Source of the DNA: Macrosoma leucophasiata
Taxonomy: Eukaryota > Arthropoda > Insecta > Lepidoptera > Hedylidae
Reading direction: 5' to 3'
Assembly (NCBI GenBank): GCA_036365455.1
Contig: JAWQUS010000020.1
Coordinates: 6,793,001 to 6,857,000, forward strand
DNA: 64,000 nt
The notes under the pieces were generated by a model. The model had not been told where the DNA came from. It worked only from the letters and a program-made list of their open reading frames with translations, and did no database searches. Of this stretch, positions 45,762 to 57,299 are shown piece by piece. The stretch's first letter is position 1. Each line of letters opens with the position of its first letter. Position numbers and translations under genes: made by a program.

Positions 45762-46425
45762 AACTGCCTCAGTAATCTAGTGATAGCAGGCCACTATTGC
45801 TACGCTGAGGCCCAGGGTTTGATCCCCGGATTGGGGGTAAGTGCTATTGGAATTTTCTCTATTATAGAAGTTTCGCAGTATCAGCCTCGAAGATTAGTAT
45901 GTTGATTCCCGGATTTGTTAGTGGTATGGGATGCGTGCCTATTATACAAGTTTTGCAATACCACCCTTGGCGATTAGTAATGTCACACCGCGGACACTCC
46001 GCCAAAATTCCATACAAACGCTTAATTTGGTCTCTATTACACAGCCATCAATCAGTGACGTGTATTTACACGTGCACCTGTGTGCGTAGCGCGTAGAGAA
46101 TACCAAACGTCGCCCATAAGAGGGGAGGAGGTTGGGTGAGGCGGGGAAATCGGGCGGGACGTCGAAGTGTCAATTCTATACGTAGTATTATTACATATTC
46201 TCTGATAATGTGTCCAGTTATTTCAATAGGCTCGCCTTAACGTGCAAGTACCATCGAAGAAGTTTCCGGTGATCTAAAACCATTGCAAATAACACTTTAT
46301 CTGCACACAAATAAAGCACCTATATGATCTTCCCGACATCTCTTCTATTGTACATGGGACAAAACATTAGATACTAACGAATCATGGGTATTGGCATATG
46401 TTAGCTGCCAGTACGGGAAAAAAAA
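45762..46425 (+). repeat. C repeat interrupted by B
   Basis: A C head with 'gtgatagcaggccac' (A-box side) and 'agggtttgatccccgg' (decayed B box) is followed by a C body in which 'tctattatagaagtttcgca' and 'attatacaagttttgcaata' look like a partial duplication. Element B is inserted at 45985. C resumes with 'ataatgtgtccagttatttc' and ends near 46420. Confidence 0.6.
45985..46204 (-). mobile_element. B element, copy 2
   Basis: Reverse-complement copy of 2771-2993, 220 bp, differing at about ten positions plus a 3-bp indel. The flanks GTAATGTC (45977-45984) and ATAATGTG (46205-46212) match at six of eight positions, and the uninterrupted C sequence supplies 'taatgtg' at this point. This supports an 8-bp target duplication that has since decayed. 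Confidence 0.75.
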
Positions 46426-46429
46426 TTAA

Positions 46430-46985
46430 ACAACTCGGTGATGCCTTGGCCAGAGCTCCACCACGGGAGCTAACAACAGAAATACAAATCTATTATCCAA
46501 TTTAGTCAACACAGACCGTTACAAACCGTATTCTATTAAGAAACAAGAGAAAAACAACCACAAGGAAACACCCGTTAGCTCTTAAATGAACGGCTACAAC
46601 ACATAATAGAGGCCTTGGAGACAATTTTGCAAATTAGAAAAGTGAAAAAGTGGCATGAAACCTCCGCGAAACCGCACATGTCAATAAATGTATTAAATTA
46701 CAGCTTTGCCCGTTTCCTTATTTAAAAAGTCGGATAAAAATGTTTGTTTGTTTATTCATGGCAAATACATTTTTTTTAAATAATGAAATAGTAAACTGCG
46801 TTTGATTCATCACTTTTAAAGCTCTCCATTTATTTCATCACTTTTACAAATAACAGGACTCGGAAGGTCGGATCAGGTATATGCATTAAGCTTATTTCCG
46901 TGACTCGTTGCTCATCAACATAAGACATTTTAAATCTTTTTTCCAAGTTAAGTACGTAGCCACCTTACTTACATACATGTTACTA
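46430..46985. other. unannotated stretch
   Basis: Nothing recognised. Confidence 0.3.
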
Positions 46986-46989
46986 TCAC

Positions 46990-47165
46990 AGAGGTAAAAC
47001 ATCTTAGGCCGTAGAAGTGGCGCATTTGCATTTTGACCTCTGGGTTTTGAGGAGACGTTTGTCAGACTACTAACTACAGGGTAACAACCAACTATAGGCA
47101 GCAGTATTCACTTACCATCAACGTGAACTGCATGCTTGTTTGCCACGTTAATTACATTAAAAACC
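46990..47165 (-). repeat. A repeat, old tail copy
   Basis: 'gcatttgcattttgacctct' and 'gtgaactgcatgcttgtttg' with poly-A. A short duplicated 'aactacaggg/aactatagg' lies in the middle. Confidence 0.55.
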
Positions 47166-47264
47166 TTTTTAGGCATATAACTTTTATATACTCGTACATA
47201 TACATAGACATGTAACTTTTTATTAAAAAGTTACATGCCTATGGATGACTTTAAAAAATATCTT

Positions 47265-47690
47265 CATATCGACTTGAAAATCTGAGTCTGCCCAGAGACA
47301 TCGGTTGTCTGTGCATCTTCTACCGCCTTTACAATGGTGAAGGCTTTGATAAACTGTTCGATCTGGAGCCATCGTCTCCATTCCTTCATCGTACCACCCG
47401 CCGAAGAGAGAAGTTCCAACCGCACAGATTGGACACTTGGCAGTGCTCAACAGCCCGATTCGCGTGTTCATTCCTGCCCAGAACGTGCAAATTGTGGAAC
47501 GAACTTCCATCTGAGGTGTTCTCCCGGCGCTACAATATGGGGTTCTTCAAAACAGGCGTCAAAAGAGTCCTTCAGGGCTTGCAGCGCGTCGGCAACTCTC
47601 CTGATGTTGCAAATGTTCATAGGCGACGGTAACTACTTTCCATCAGGTGGCCCGTCTGCTTGTCTGTCAATTCTTTGACATAAAAAAAGA
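47265..47690 (+). pseudogene. CR1/Jockey-like LINE, C-terminus and 3' UTR
   Basis: One frame reads LPRDIGCLCIFYRLYNGEGF, then HRTTRRREKFQPHRLD, SFLPRTCKLWNELPSEVF and FFKTGVKRVLQG before a stop at about 47630. This is the typical C-terminal segment after the RT domain of CR1/Jockey-like elements of arthropods (from memory). A 3' UTR follows with 'ccatcaggtggcccgtctgc' and poly-A (47680-47688). The RT core itself is missing. Plausibly a 5'-truncated insertion. Confidence 0.75.
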
Positions 47691-47694
47691 AGAT

Positions 47695-49270
47695 CCCGTT
47701 ATGTCCCGACGTTAGCTAGTGCGATGACATAATTTTAATAATAAATCGATAGCATTGAACGAATGTACCTAACCGCAAATTCTGAACTCACGTTGCACAC
47801 AATGGTGGATTGAATATATATTATAATAATATCACCGGAGGATCGTTAGCACCAATCACTTAACAGACGATTAACTTGAAACATAACTAATAGTGGCATT
47901 TGCAGGAAAAAAAAAACAACTCGTTAATAATATTTGACGAATTGTAGGTAGCTATTTGATTATATTTTGAGTAACGATATGTTATTGAATTTCTAAAAAC
48001 TAATAATAGAAATAACGTTATAAGATATTCTATGCCTAATAATGTTGATACCAATAACCAGGATAGATACAGGTATATGACAATCAGGTTGACAGGATCT
48101 CATGTAACTTCAACTTTCTGCTTCATCCACTCTTAAGCGTCTAGCTTTTCATTTCAGTCAATTCACTTAATGTAATATTAAGAAGGCATTTATGTATGTA
48201 TCTGTACACCAAACCCTCGCCAGATATGCAAGAAGCGTGAAACGGTCCTGGTTCTTACACCTCTAATACAGGACGATCCATTAAACTCTTAGGCAGGTTA
48301 GTTTAAATTTCAGTTCGGATGCCGTTGGTTATGAAAAAAGGAATAGAGCTTCTTAATAGTGCGTCGAATAACATTTTTCTTTTTATTTTCAATGTGGTAA
48401 TTAGCATTAAATTCATTCAGTAGCGAAAAATTGATTGTACGACCAATTGCTAAGCATTTTAATAATTTATTGAATCAATAGTTACCTACCGCGGTAGCAC
48501 CGGCTCATGGTTTTTAAATAATATAATGTTTATGTATGAAGGTTTCAAAACACTCTGTTGAGCACAAATTGCCGCAGCCAACTTAGGGCATCCATTTGAA
48601 TAGCATGTGGTCCGCGGGACCATCGCACAATGGTCGCGCATCGGGTCCCAGACCAGTCCCGAATCAGATCTTTCCTGGTCAGATAGCCTTCTATTGCCTC
48701 TATAAAGATTTATTGCATACTTAGCCTTATTGAATTTTAATGGTCATTATGTACCATTGTCCTTCTAAAATATTCACCAATACTGAATACGCAAATTATT
48801 GTATTTATTCATAACAATGTTTTCTGTGGGAACGTCTAAAGGTCGTTTCGTGAGGCGACTCTAAAATAAATCGGATTGCTTTCGATCGACGATTTGAGCT
48901 ATTAAATTATAGTGAGCGGTGATAAATCTTGGGTCAAGCAAATGTCGACGGACAGTAACAAACGACTGACGGGTTGGCGCCTTTGTAACCAGTCGCGAGT
49001 ATAACAGATCGGGTCGAGTTGACCCTCGCCTTGGATCTGGTTTAGCGATTGACATCTTACCTGACCTTATATCCAAGTGGTGATAGGGTTGTCGATGTTT
49101 CCCTTGACGTTTCATTTACACGAGCCTTACCGGTGGTGATGTAAAGTAGTTTTCTTGAAACAGAAGAGCACCTTCTGTTCTTTATGAGAATTTAGTAAAT
49201 TTTAATGCATACAAATTTTTGATTACGCATTTCAATGAAACATCAAATAATAATAATAATAATTCATACA
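47695..49270. other. unannotated stretch
   Basis: An 84-codon minus-strand ORF at 48861-49115 has no recognised domain. The rest is AT-rich. Confidence 0.35.
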
Positions 49271-49276
49271 TACATA

Positions 49277-49513
49277 CAGTATCCAACAAAAAATAATGCA
49301 CATCGACCTCAGGCTGGTCGGATTGGCTTATTTCGGATCTGTAGAGCGTTACCTCTTTCGCACCTTACTTATTTGACGTTTGTCGACCATTTAGATTAAG
49401 TTTTGACCAATACCGGACTACGGATGCTAACGTAGACAGTGTGCAGCAGAGATAACGCTCTATCAAGCCGAAACTAGCCGATTGACACTTTCTTATGCTC
49501 GATGTGCATTATT
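49277..49513. mobile_element. E element, copy 2, right end lost
   Basis: Starts CAGT after TA and matches 26727-26981 throughout, ending with TCGATGTGCATTATT. The outermost part of the right inverted repeat is missing and an A run follows. Confidence 0.75.
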
Positions 49514-49771
49514 AAAAAATATTTTAATAGGAACATTTAGCACCAATCTTCATACAAAAGAGATAGATAGAGATACCCATAATATATTTTGAAAATGAAA
49601 TTAATATGTGTACCTATAATCCTAACCCTAACTGTACCCAAAATGGTGTCCGATTCAGCATCTGCCAAGCTAAGGCCTAGTGTTGGTTTTCAATTCGAAT
49701 CAATCCGGTAAAACAAAAATACTTGTTACACTTGATTGAAGATGGTACGATTTATACCTACATGTAATTTT

Positions 49772-50055
49772 TTAAATGTAACGAATGAGGCAAAGAATCA
49801 TATTGCACGTGGATGTTAGATGATGGCTGCAGCCTATAGACATCTACACAAAAACCAGAGGTCAAATGCAGTTGCGTTGTCCGCATAAAACATCTAAGAC
49901 CTGAGTTATGTCTCTGTGATAGTTATTACGGAGCCTATATTACCGTCTAACCGGAACACGATAGTGCTGAACACTTATTTGGCGGCAGATAGAATAAGTA
50001 ATGTAGTAGTGCCTACGCCCTCAAGTCCCTACATATGGGACTCTACTCCCAATAA
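49772..50055 (+). repeat. A repeat, old full-length copy
   Basis: Tail-to-head order with older-lineage variants ('aaaaaccagaggtc', 'gatagttattacggagcc', 'ctcaagtccctac'). Confidence 0.6.
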
Positions 50056-50059
50056 AATT

Positions 50060-50638
50060 ATTTAGGAGGATTTTTATCACTCAATCACATCACACCACTA
50101 AATAAAACATAGAAATGTTTGAGAAACAGAGAGAGAATAGTTCCGATACCCACATGAACATAAAAGGTGGTGTTTTATATTTAGAAATACTACTTCCTCG
50201 TTAATTCATTTCAAATTATTTACAGATGATAAATAAATTGACTAACAGTCTCACGCTCACCGTATCAAAAGTTAAAATATCGTTCAAAAGCCAAACTTGT
50301 AAAATAGCACCAAGGCCACGAAATCCGTGAAATAATAGCCTGATCGATTCTTTATCGGCTTAAAAATAGTGTATCTATACAACGTGTTTAATAGTGTGAA
50401 GGTTTGTATATAAGTGCAAAGGTATAGGTCAAGCGGTCAACGGGGCGCAGGCGGGACGCGAAATGTCACCGTCCCGGACACTGGACGGGTTTATGCATGA
50501 TGGTGTTATTGAAAAGACAATTTTGATTATTATTAAAATAAAATTATTGATTCTCTGATTGATCTATTTTTGCGGATTCAGTTCGCGTGTATGTTAAAAC
50601 GTAACAATTATACCGTTGATGGTGATTGATTGGTGGTT
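50060..50638. other. unannotated stretch
   Basis: A GC-richer block at 50430-50490 has no recognised content. Confidence 0.3.
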
Positions 50639-50639
50639 G

Positions 50640-50915
50640 AGTACCAGTGTAGAGACTCGAGGACGTAGGCACCACCGCATTACCTAATCTATCGTAGTAG
50701 TAGTAATCTATTGTAGCGTTCAGCACTATCGGGTTCCGGTAAGATGGTAATGTATGGCCCCCTAATAACTATCACAGAGACATAACAACTAAGGTTTCAA
50801 GGGTGGCTTCGCATTTGTATTTTGATCTCTGGTTTTTATTAAGATGTTTGTAGGCTGCAGTTATCACTTAACATCCATGTGCGTATTTACCACCCTTGTT
50901 ACATATAAAAATCTG
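50640..50915 (-). repeat. A repeat, old full-length copy
   Basis: Minus-strand copy from 'gtaccagtgtagagactcg' to 'accacccttgttacat'. Same lineage as 49772. Confidence 0.65.
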
Positions 50916-50919
50916 GATT

Positions 50920-51798
50920 CAATATCCGAGTCTATCTAGTAAAAAAGCATATCATAAATATATTTCTCAAATCAAAATACCCGCTCATTACGTAGATCGA
51001 TATTGATATTGCAATCGTAAGTAACCTCAATTTCGTAAAACACTCGATCTAACAAAATTGATCACGCTTCGCTTCATTTTCAAAACAAAAGCGTAGTTTA
51101 AAGTAAATGAGTGGCTAATGCACACGGTTGCGGCGGTGGCATCTTCGCAAAGGTCGGCGCCTGACCGATAACGATGTCGGCCTTCTGCGGCCCGAATCGT
51201 CCGTTGCACCACGGGGTCATTGTGGGTATGTGCTACGATCACTTGATGCACGATCAAAACTATGAGATATACTGTGTGACGCGGGATAAAGTGCAATCCC
51301 GAAAGGAGGTGAAACTAAACCCAAAGCTTGCAAAAGAATAATACATCCATCGATCCAACCCTCCGTCAAACTTTAAATGCTTTTTATAACAGATTTTTCA
51401 AATGTTTCTGTCGATATATTTCGGTCTAGTTTAAACTCCTTTAACTTCGGCTCTAACTATTGACAGTGGTTTCGCTTGCATCGGTGAATATAAACTTAAA
51501 ATCATAATAATATCAATTTAGGGTGCCTAAGGTAATCTTTAAAATGTTTGGTGATTCGACTTTTCAAAATCGATTCTCTTGTAACCCGTCATAAATTAAC
51601 AAAACTCTTCATGTACATGCAAGATCAACGATGGACACATCCATTAGTTTATGAAATGAAGGTTAGATTCTTTGATTCCGCGACCTATTTTATATACACT
51701 GTACTGCAACCTGTAACTGTCCGTTGCGCCTCTTGTGTTAGAAAAAAAAATGGGTCTCAAACGTGCCTTTTTATTGACGATCTAAATGGTCCAGAGAT
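50920..51798. other. unannotated stretch
   Basis: A GC-rich block at 51120-51230 lies in an 89-codon minus-strand ORF (51027-51296) with no known domain. Confidence 0.3.
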
Positions 51799-51800
51799 GG

Positions 51801-52044
51801 CTCTCGCTTGATCCGAGAGTTGCAGATCTAATACCTACGCGGAATTAAATATTTGTATGACTTGGAGATATTTATTTTTTTAAAGAAAAATGGAAATAAA
51901 AATTTGACTTCAGGCGAGACTCGAACTCGCGGCCACTGGGAATCTATTCTAAGAAGAACTAGTGGCCGCGATAAATATCTCCAATCATACAAATATTTAA
52001 TTCCGAGTGGGTATTAGATCTGCAACCCTCGGATCAAGCGAGAG
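51801..52044. repeat. long inverted duplication around a K fragment
   Basis: The arms 51801-51874 and 51972-52044 are inverted with only a few differences. Closer in, TCGCGGCCACT (51927-51937) is inverted again at 51961-51971 as AGTGGCCGCGA. The left side has 52 extra bases (51875-51926) holding the B-box half of K; the right side lacks them. The unit reads as an inverted duplication followed by a deletion. Confidence 0.9.
51902..51946 (-). repeat. K repeat, B-box half
   Basis: Minus strand reads a K tRNA-like 3' half with a B-box region (GAGTTCGAGTCTC). The A-box half is absent because the duplication turns back here. Confidence 0.55.
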
Positions 52045-52087
52045 GCAATGCAATAAATGTGAAGGAAAGATTTGACAAATCGGGCAG

Positions 52088-52225
52088 GACTTCGGTAGCT
52101 CAGTTGGAAGAGCGGCTGGACTAGATTCCCATTGGCCGCGAGTTCAGGTCTCGTCTGAAGTCAAATTTTTCTATCCATTTTTTTTTTAATATATTTCACA
52201 AGCATGTGTTAATGCGAAATAATAT
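52088..52225 (+). repeat. K repeat, near-complete copy
   Basis: tRNA-like head ACTTCGGTAGCTCAGTTGG ... GAGTTCAGGTCTC ... TCTGAAGT with a 7-bp acceptor stem, then a T-run and a body with 'gcatgtgttaatgcgaaa'. Best view of the K family layout. Confidence 0.65.
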
Positions 52226-52302
52226 AAAAACAATTGGAGATATTGGTTTTAGGTGTGGGTAACCAAGAAATTTAAAATTATTAAGACTCTTGGAGGTTTA
52301 TT

Positions 52303-52592
52303 TTTACTGGTGGTAGAGCTCCAGTGACGGAGCTCGCGGGTGTAGGCACCACCGCATTACCTAATTTACTTGCCGCTAAATGGTAGTGTTCAGCACTATC
52401 GTGTTCCGGTCAGGTGGTAATGTACGGACCTGTAATTTCCGGCACAGAGGCATAACACCTTAGGCCTCAGGAGTGGTGACGCATCTGCATTTTGGCCTTG
52501 GTCTTTATGTGGATGTCTATAGGCTGCAGTCATCACTTAACATCAATGTGAACTGCATGCTTGTTTGCCACTTCCATAAAATAAAAAAAACG
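52303..52592 (-). repeat. A repeat, full-length young copy
   Basis: 'tactggtggtagagctccag' head to poly-A, with the head hairpin GAGCTCC/GGAGCTC perfect. Confidence 0.85.
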
Positions 52593-52594
52593 TA

Positions 52595-53438
52595 TCTGCC
52601 AAGAGACAGTAAATGGGTGAAGGTAGTTTACTGACAGGTATGGTTAGCACGTTGATGGATGATACTATTTAGTAGAATTATTTAAATGAGTTTGTTACCG
52701 CAAATACGAATCGTTATCGGTTAATTGCACAGGTTAATTGCAACAATTGTTCAGTCCTAGTCCAAAAATTTATGGGGTTTCTTGGCCCACTTCCTTTTAT
52801 TTTTGCTACTTATTAGACAGCCGTTTGAAATTATTGATTGTTCAGGGTATTTCTGAATACAATTACATCTAAACATTTTTTTTTTCAAAATCTGTTCGAT
52901 TAATTTTTTTTGGACACCAGATAAAAATACAGCTTTTTGCGTTCCTTCTTATTTATAATCTAATACTGTCAAATTTCAAACTCTTCCGTACGCACAATTG
53001 TAGTAAAAAGGAATACAAAGAATCCTCTACGTATTAATATAATCATTACATAGCGTGTGGGCCAAGTCCTGCAGGACAACACGCGTGGGTGCACCTCTTC
53101 AATCTTCAAAATTATGCACGCCCGCTCAATTGCATTTGTGACTTGCTCCACTTATAATAAGTATGTTCGCTTTATGTAATAAATAGGGCATTACCATTCG
53201 GCCTCTTAAAGCAATATCTGTACCTACTATGATTTTGGTTGGAAATCTCTGTACAGATCACAAACTATTGTAGCAATCTACGAGTAAGCTGTGAGTGATG
53301 GACGTCATCGATCTAGAAGTTCCCTCGAACGTTTACACTACATATCCAGATACGTTTTCATGTATTTAAGCACGAATATACGAGTATTACAAAATCTATA
53401 ATAAATAGGTACCTATAGGATGGCATCGGGTGAGCTGG
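52595..53438. other. unannotated stretch
   Basis: A 60-codon minus-strand ORF (52969-53151) is unrecognised. No repeat identified. Confidence 0.3.
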
Positions 53439-53439
53439 C

Positions 53440-53715
53440 GTCAGGATGTGACAACCCCACTGCCCATTAGCGGATTTTTTTCTTCTATTTGAAGAGAATT
53501 CTTCCGCTAGTGCGGTCAGTCAACCGAACGGTGGTCAAACCATTCCAATGGGGCGGTAGTAAGTACAATAACCCAAGCTACGTCCTTCGTTAAACTACCG
53601 CCACTGCGATAGTCATAGTCCCATGCCATAATTGTCAATTATGAAATATCCCCTTTATGGGGAGGTTTTGGTCCAGCAGGCATCTTTCGGCTGATTTCAT
53701 GATGACCTAAATTGT
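53440..53715 (+). repeat. G repeat, near-complete copy
   Basis: 'attcttccgctagtgcggtc', 'ggggcggtagtaagtac', 'aaactaccgccactgcgat' and the RTE-like tail 'ttcggctgatttcatgatga'. Confidence 0.65.
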
Positions 53716-53831
53716 GAGGGCAGAGCAAAATAATATCGTGAGCTGTTGATGAATTGCGACATCATCCACTTGAGTCCACCAAGAATAGTAGGCACAATTT
53801 TGTGGGATCTCTAGACAAATGTTTCTTATTT

Positions 53832-54197
53832 TTATTTGCTATCACAAATATATCCAGGATGTTTCTTCACAAATAAACCCGCCTCTAAAATGTACAAGGA
53901 TGCTAATGTTAAAAGTTTTGATTGCCTAAATAGTGGTCTGCACGAGTCAAATGGACATGCCATAAAAATAGCCCGAACACATTTCTTTTGGGCGATAAAG
54001 GCTTTATTAAATAAAGTTGAATTACCCCACAGTATTAGTCCGTACCTTAAGAGTGAACCTACGTATCCATGATAGGCTATTAAAGCTGTTCCTATGCCAG
54101 AGGTTTCCTTCAATTTTTTAAGCGCATAGACAAATTTATTTAATTTCTGACACAAATTGTTGATATGCGAAGTTGAGAAAGCCATGTACCTGCGCAA
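53832..54197 (-). pseudogene. Jockey/CR1-like LINE reverse transcriptase, C-terminal part
   Basis: A 121-codon minus-strand ORF. HINNLCQKLNKFVYALKKLK, YHGYVGSLLRYGLILWGN, AQKKCVRAIF and LTLASLYILEAGLFVKKHP are the thumb/C-terminal signature of Jockey/CR1-like reverse transcriptases, where the chain passes from the RT to the region with 'RYG..WG' and a conserved Lys-rich 'QKK'. The catalytic FADD part lies upstream and is missing. A single open frame of this length suggests a younger insertion than the other LINE scraps, but no 5' or 3' UTR is recognised. Confidence 0.75.
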
Positions 54198-54199
54198 GC

Positions 54200-54625
54200 T
54201 TTAGAAGTTCCGGGATTTTAACACCGTGAACTTCCGAGAAAATTGCATCTAATTTAGGTTATAACTAATCATAATGACAGGTAATATGACCCCATAATAT
54301 TATTAATATACTTACTTCTTAATAAAATTAGAATCTCTCTCTTCTTTTTTGCGTGGTGAAATACACCCTTCGTCTAAGAGAACAGATTGCAGATAAAGGT
54401 TCTCCTCATTAAAACACCGCGGTTTTCTTTCTGGGCACCTTTGTTTTGGAGCCACGGGAAAGCTGCCGTATACTTCTGTGACTCTACCGCCGACTGTCCC
54501 TCACGAAACTCAGCTCTAAACTCCAACTCTGTATCAACCACCAAGATTTTCAAGAGAAATTGGAACAAAATCTCGTTCTACTTTTTCGTTATTTATTTCT
54601 TAAGACTAAAATGGTAATTGGATAT
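54200..54625. other. unannotated stretch
   Basis: Nothing recognised. Confidence 0.3.
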
Positions 54626-54627
54626 TG

Positions 54628-54935
54628 TTTTTTATGTAATGGAAGTGGCAAACAAGCATGCAGTTCACATTGATGTTAAGTGATGACTGCAGCCTATAGA
54701 CACCTACAAAAAGACCAAGGTCAAAATGCAGATGCGTTACCAATCCTGAGGCCTAAGGTGTTATGCCTCTGTGCCGGAAATTACAGGGCCGTACATTACC
54801 ACCTGACCGGAACACGATAGTGCTGAACACTACCATTTAGCGGCAAGTAGGTATATTAGGTAATGCGGTGGTGCCCACACCCGCGAGCTCCGTCACTGGA
54901 GCTCGCGGGTGTACCCGCTCTACCACCAGTAAAAT
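54628..54935 (+). repeat. A repeat, young copy with extended head hairpin
   Basis: A complete A copy in which the normal head hairpin (7 bp) has grown to 15 bp by an insertion of about 16 bp (within 54903-54919), then ends 'ctctaccaccagtaaaa'. Confidence 0.85.
54877..54912. repeat. perfect 15-bp palindrome, 6-nt loop
   Basis: ACACCCGCGAGCTCC (54877-54891) and its exact reverse complement (54898-54912) flank GTCACT. Confidence 0.95.
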
Positions 54936-54939
54936 GATC

Positions 54940-55880
54940 AATATTAGTTGCTTTCATTAAAGCTGCTTGAGTTGTTTAAGTTCACGAATATAATCGACTT
55001 ATTATTCCTGATCATCTACATGTCACGACTTTGTTTGTGAATAGAAACGGCATTACTACAACATGATTAGTGTGGTAACGTGAGTCATATATATCGTCAT
55101 ATTTTTAACTTACCATTTTCTTGGTTTCTACCATAAATTCATATTCGTATTTTTTATCAGGGGAAAATGCCATACGCATACTGACCCTTGGGGAGAGGGG
55201 TGGATTATGTGGGACTCCGGAGAGAGAAAGGCATCCGTCTACCCACTTACACCCCTGAATGTTCCGACTCGTCCGCCCTAAGTGGCGGGGTCACGGGAAC
55301 GCTCTAGCACATTCGCGATCCCGCCAGTGGCTGCCCGCAACCTGGCTCAACTTACATATTAGAAAGGGGGAACCCTTTGCCTCCCAGATATTCGTAAATT
55401 GATCGCAACTTGTTACAACTACACACTCGTACAACTATAAGCTTATTTTTTCTACAAACAATCTCTCAATCAGGACTTCAATCATATTTTTTATTAATTT
55501 CACGTAGAGCATACTAAAATCACAAGCGTTCGCCGTGGTCCAAGATAATTGATACGGGCTAAAAACCAATAGCGAACTCATACAAGATTTACAAGGGACA
55601 TATGCGGTGACTTTATTAACATTTATTATGCTAATGAACGCCTTGAATAATGATTCAATGTTCAACAACCATTGTCAGGGTTTGGAGTGTGGAGAGCAAA
55701 ATTATTCGGTGCATATTGTGAAATTGTGATTAACGCGAAATACATGAAGTTCAGATAGATAATCGTATCTTCTTTAAAAGAAATTGAAGGATGAAGGTTA
55801 TATTTATAACCTAAGATCTAAGTCTTAGATAGAGAAAGATAGATTAAATTCTAAGAACTTGTGACCAGCGTACTTTCATT
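54940..55880. other. mostly unannotated; possible LINE scrap
   Basis: A GC-rich block at 55180-55375 ('atgttccgactcgtccgcc', 'gggaacgctctagcacattc', 'gcgatcccgccagtggctgc') recalls a LINE-associated lepidopteran repeat, but I cannot place the family. A 77-codon ORF (55435-55668, minus) is unrecognised. Confidence 0.3.
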
Positions 55881-55885
55881 ATAGT

Positions 55886-56132
55886 TTTTTTATGTATTGA
55901 CGGTGGCAAACAAGCATGCAGTTCAAATTGATGTTAAGTGATGACTGCAGCCTATAGACACACTAAGACCACTAACCCATACTAAGACCAGAATTCAAAA
56001 TGCAGACGCGTTGCCACCCCTGGGACCTTACTTGATATGTTTCTGTGATAAGTTATTACGGGGCCGTGCATTACCATCTAACCGGAACACGATAGTGCTG
56101 GACACTACCATTTAGCGGCAGATTGATTTTAG
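55886..56132 (+). repeat. A repeat, old copy without head
   Basis: Tail and middle blocks of the older lineage, ending at 'catttagcggcagattgat'. The head is missing. Confidence 0.6.
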
Positions 56133-56134
56133 CA

Positions 56135-56690
56135 GCTTTAAGTTTTTGTTCACAATGAATGACTGCCAGTGAACCTAACTGCGGTTACTGGCAAACTGCA
56201 TAAATTCCAATCGCATGATCTCAAAATAGTAGCCACCTAAACCAACGACCTCAAGCTGCACCACCAGTCTAAATAAACATATTGTAGTTTATTATGACCT
56301 GTGACCATTATTATTCATATCACAGCCGATAATTCCAAGCAATAACAGTTGTAAGTCATTATATGGTATATTTTGATTAAATATTCATATTGTTCGTTCA
56401 ACATTTATCAAAGGCAGGTCTCGGACTGTAATGGCCTAATCACATTAATCTAGTCACATTCCAATCCAGATTGATAATAATATATCAGTCTAACACGCTT
56501 GATTCAACATAACTATATAGGACTATTTTAACAAACTTATAAGCACGAACATACCGATGTTCATGCTATTTTAGAGGATATATTTATAAGTTTGTAGCGT
56601 CCATTACATTAAGGCGCCAACTAGTGGAACACAGATGAAACCTCACAATACTTGTCTAGTACGGTAGATGGCGTGCAATCGAATTACATC
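56135..56690. other. unannotated stretch
   Basis: Nothing recognised. Confidence 0.3.
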
Positions 56691-56734
56691 GCATATACGA
56701 AGATTTCTCAAGAGTTGGCATATATACAACTTCC

Positions 56735-56845
56735 CAACGTCAATCGTTGGGCCCCGGCCCGCCAGGCGCTACCATCTCGTCTGGTTGAAAGATTCTCCCT
56801 CCTCGTCGGAGGAACACTTCCACCCGTTCCTCCACAAGTTTTTAC
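56735..56845. other. GC-rich island of unknown origin
   Basis: Several overlapping ORFs of about 70 codons cross this block on both strands. None has a recognised domain. It adjoins an old A head. Confidence 0.25.
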
Positions 56846-56998
56846 TCGTGCTAGAGTTCCAGTGTAGAGCTCGAGGGCATAGGCCTCCGCGTTAAGTAAT
56901 CTTTCTGCCTCCAATTGGTAGATTTTAGCACCAGTTAAATGGTATGGGCCCGTAACAAATTGTCACAGAGATAACAACTAAGGTATCAGGGGTATGTG
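56845..56998 (-). repeat. A repeat, old head half
   Basis: 'gagttccagtgtagagctcg' head and 'atcacagagataacaactaag'-type middle on the minus strand. The tail is missing. Confidence 0.5.
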
Positions 56999-57299
56999 TG
57001 ATCAAGCGGCCAGTTTTCTGAATTCAAATCAAAATCGAAGCCTAATATTTTTCTCTTGGCTATAACAGTTAATTCAAGAGTTACATAACACAAAAACCTT
57101 TGAATGTTGATGCAATATTCAAATTGTGAAACAAACATAAATAAACAACAATTGCAATTAATTCAGTTCTAAGCCTACAATCAGCATGAATTTGTCTTAT
57201 TTCCAATGTTAAATGTAGTAAGTACATTGTAAATTGTGTATCCATAATATTTAGTAGGTTAGTATCACAGAAATCGTATTAATCATAATAATAATGGCA

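Noticed and set aside
49618..49640. Telomere-like 'cctaaccctaac'
   Set aside because: Only about two imperfect units, with no TTAGG array nearby. Chance.
52969..53151. Minus-strand 60-codon ORF as a gene
   Set aside because: Short, without domain, start context or repeat support.
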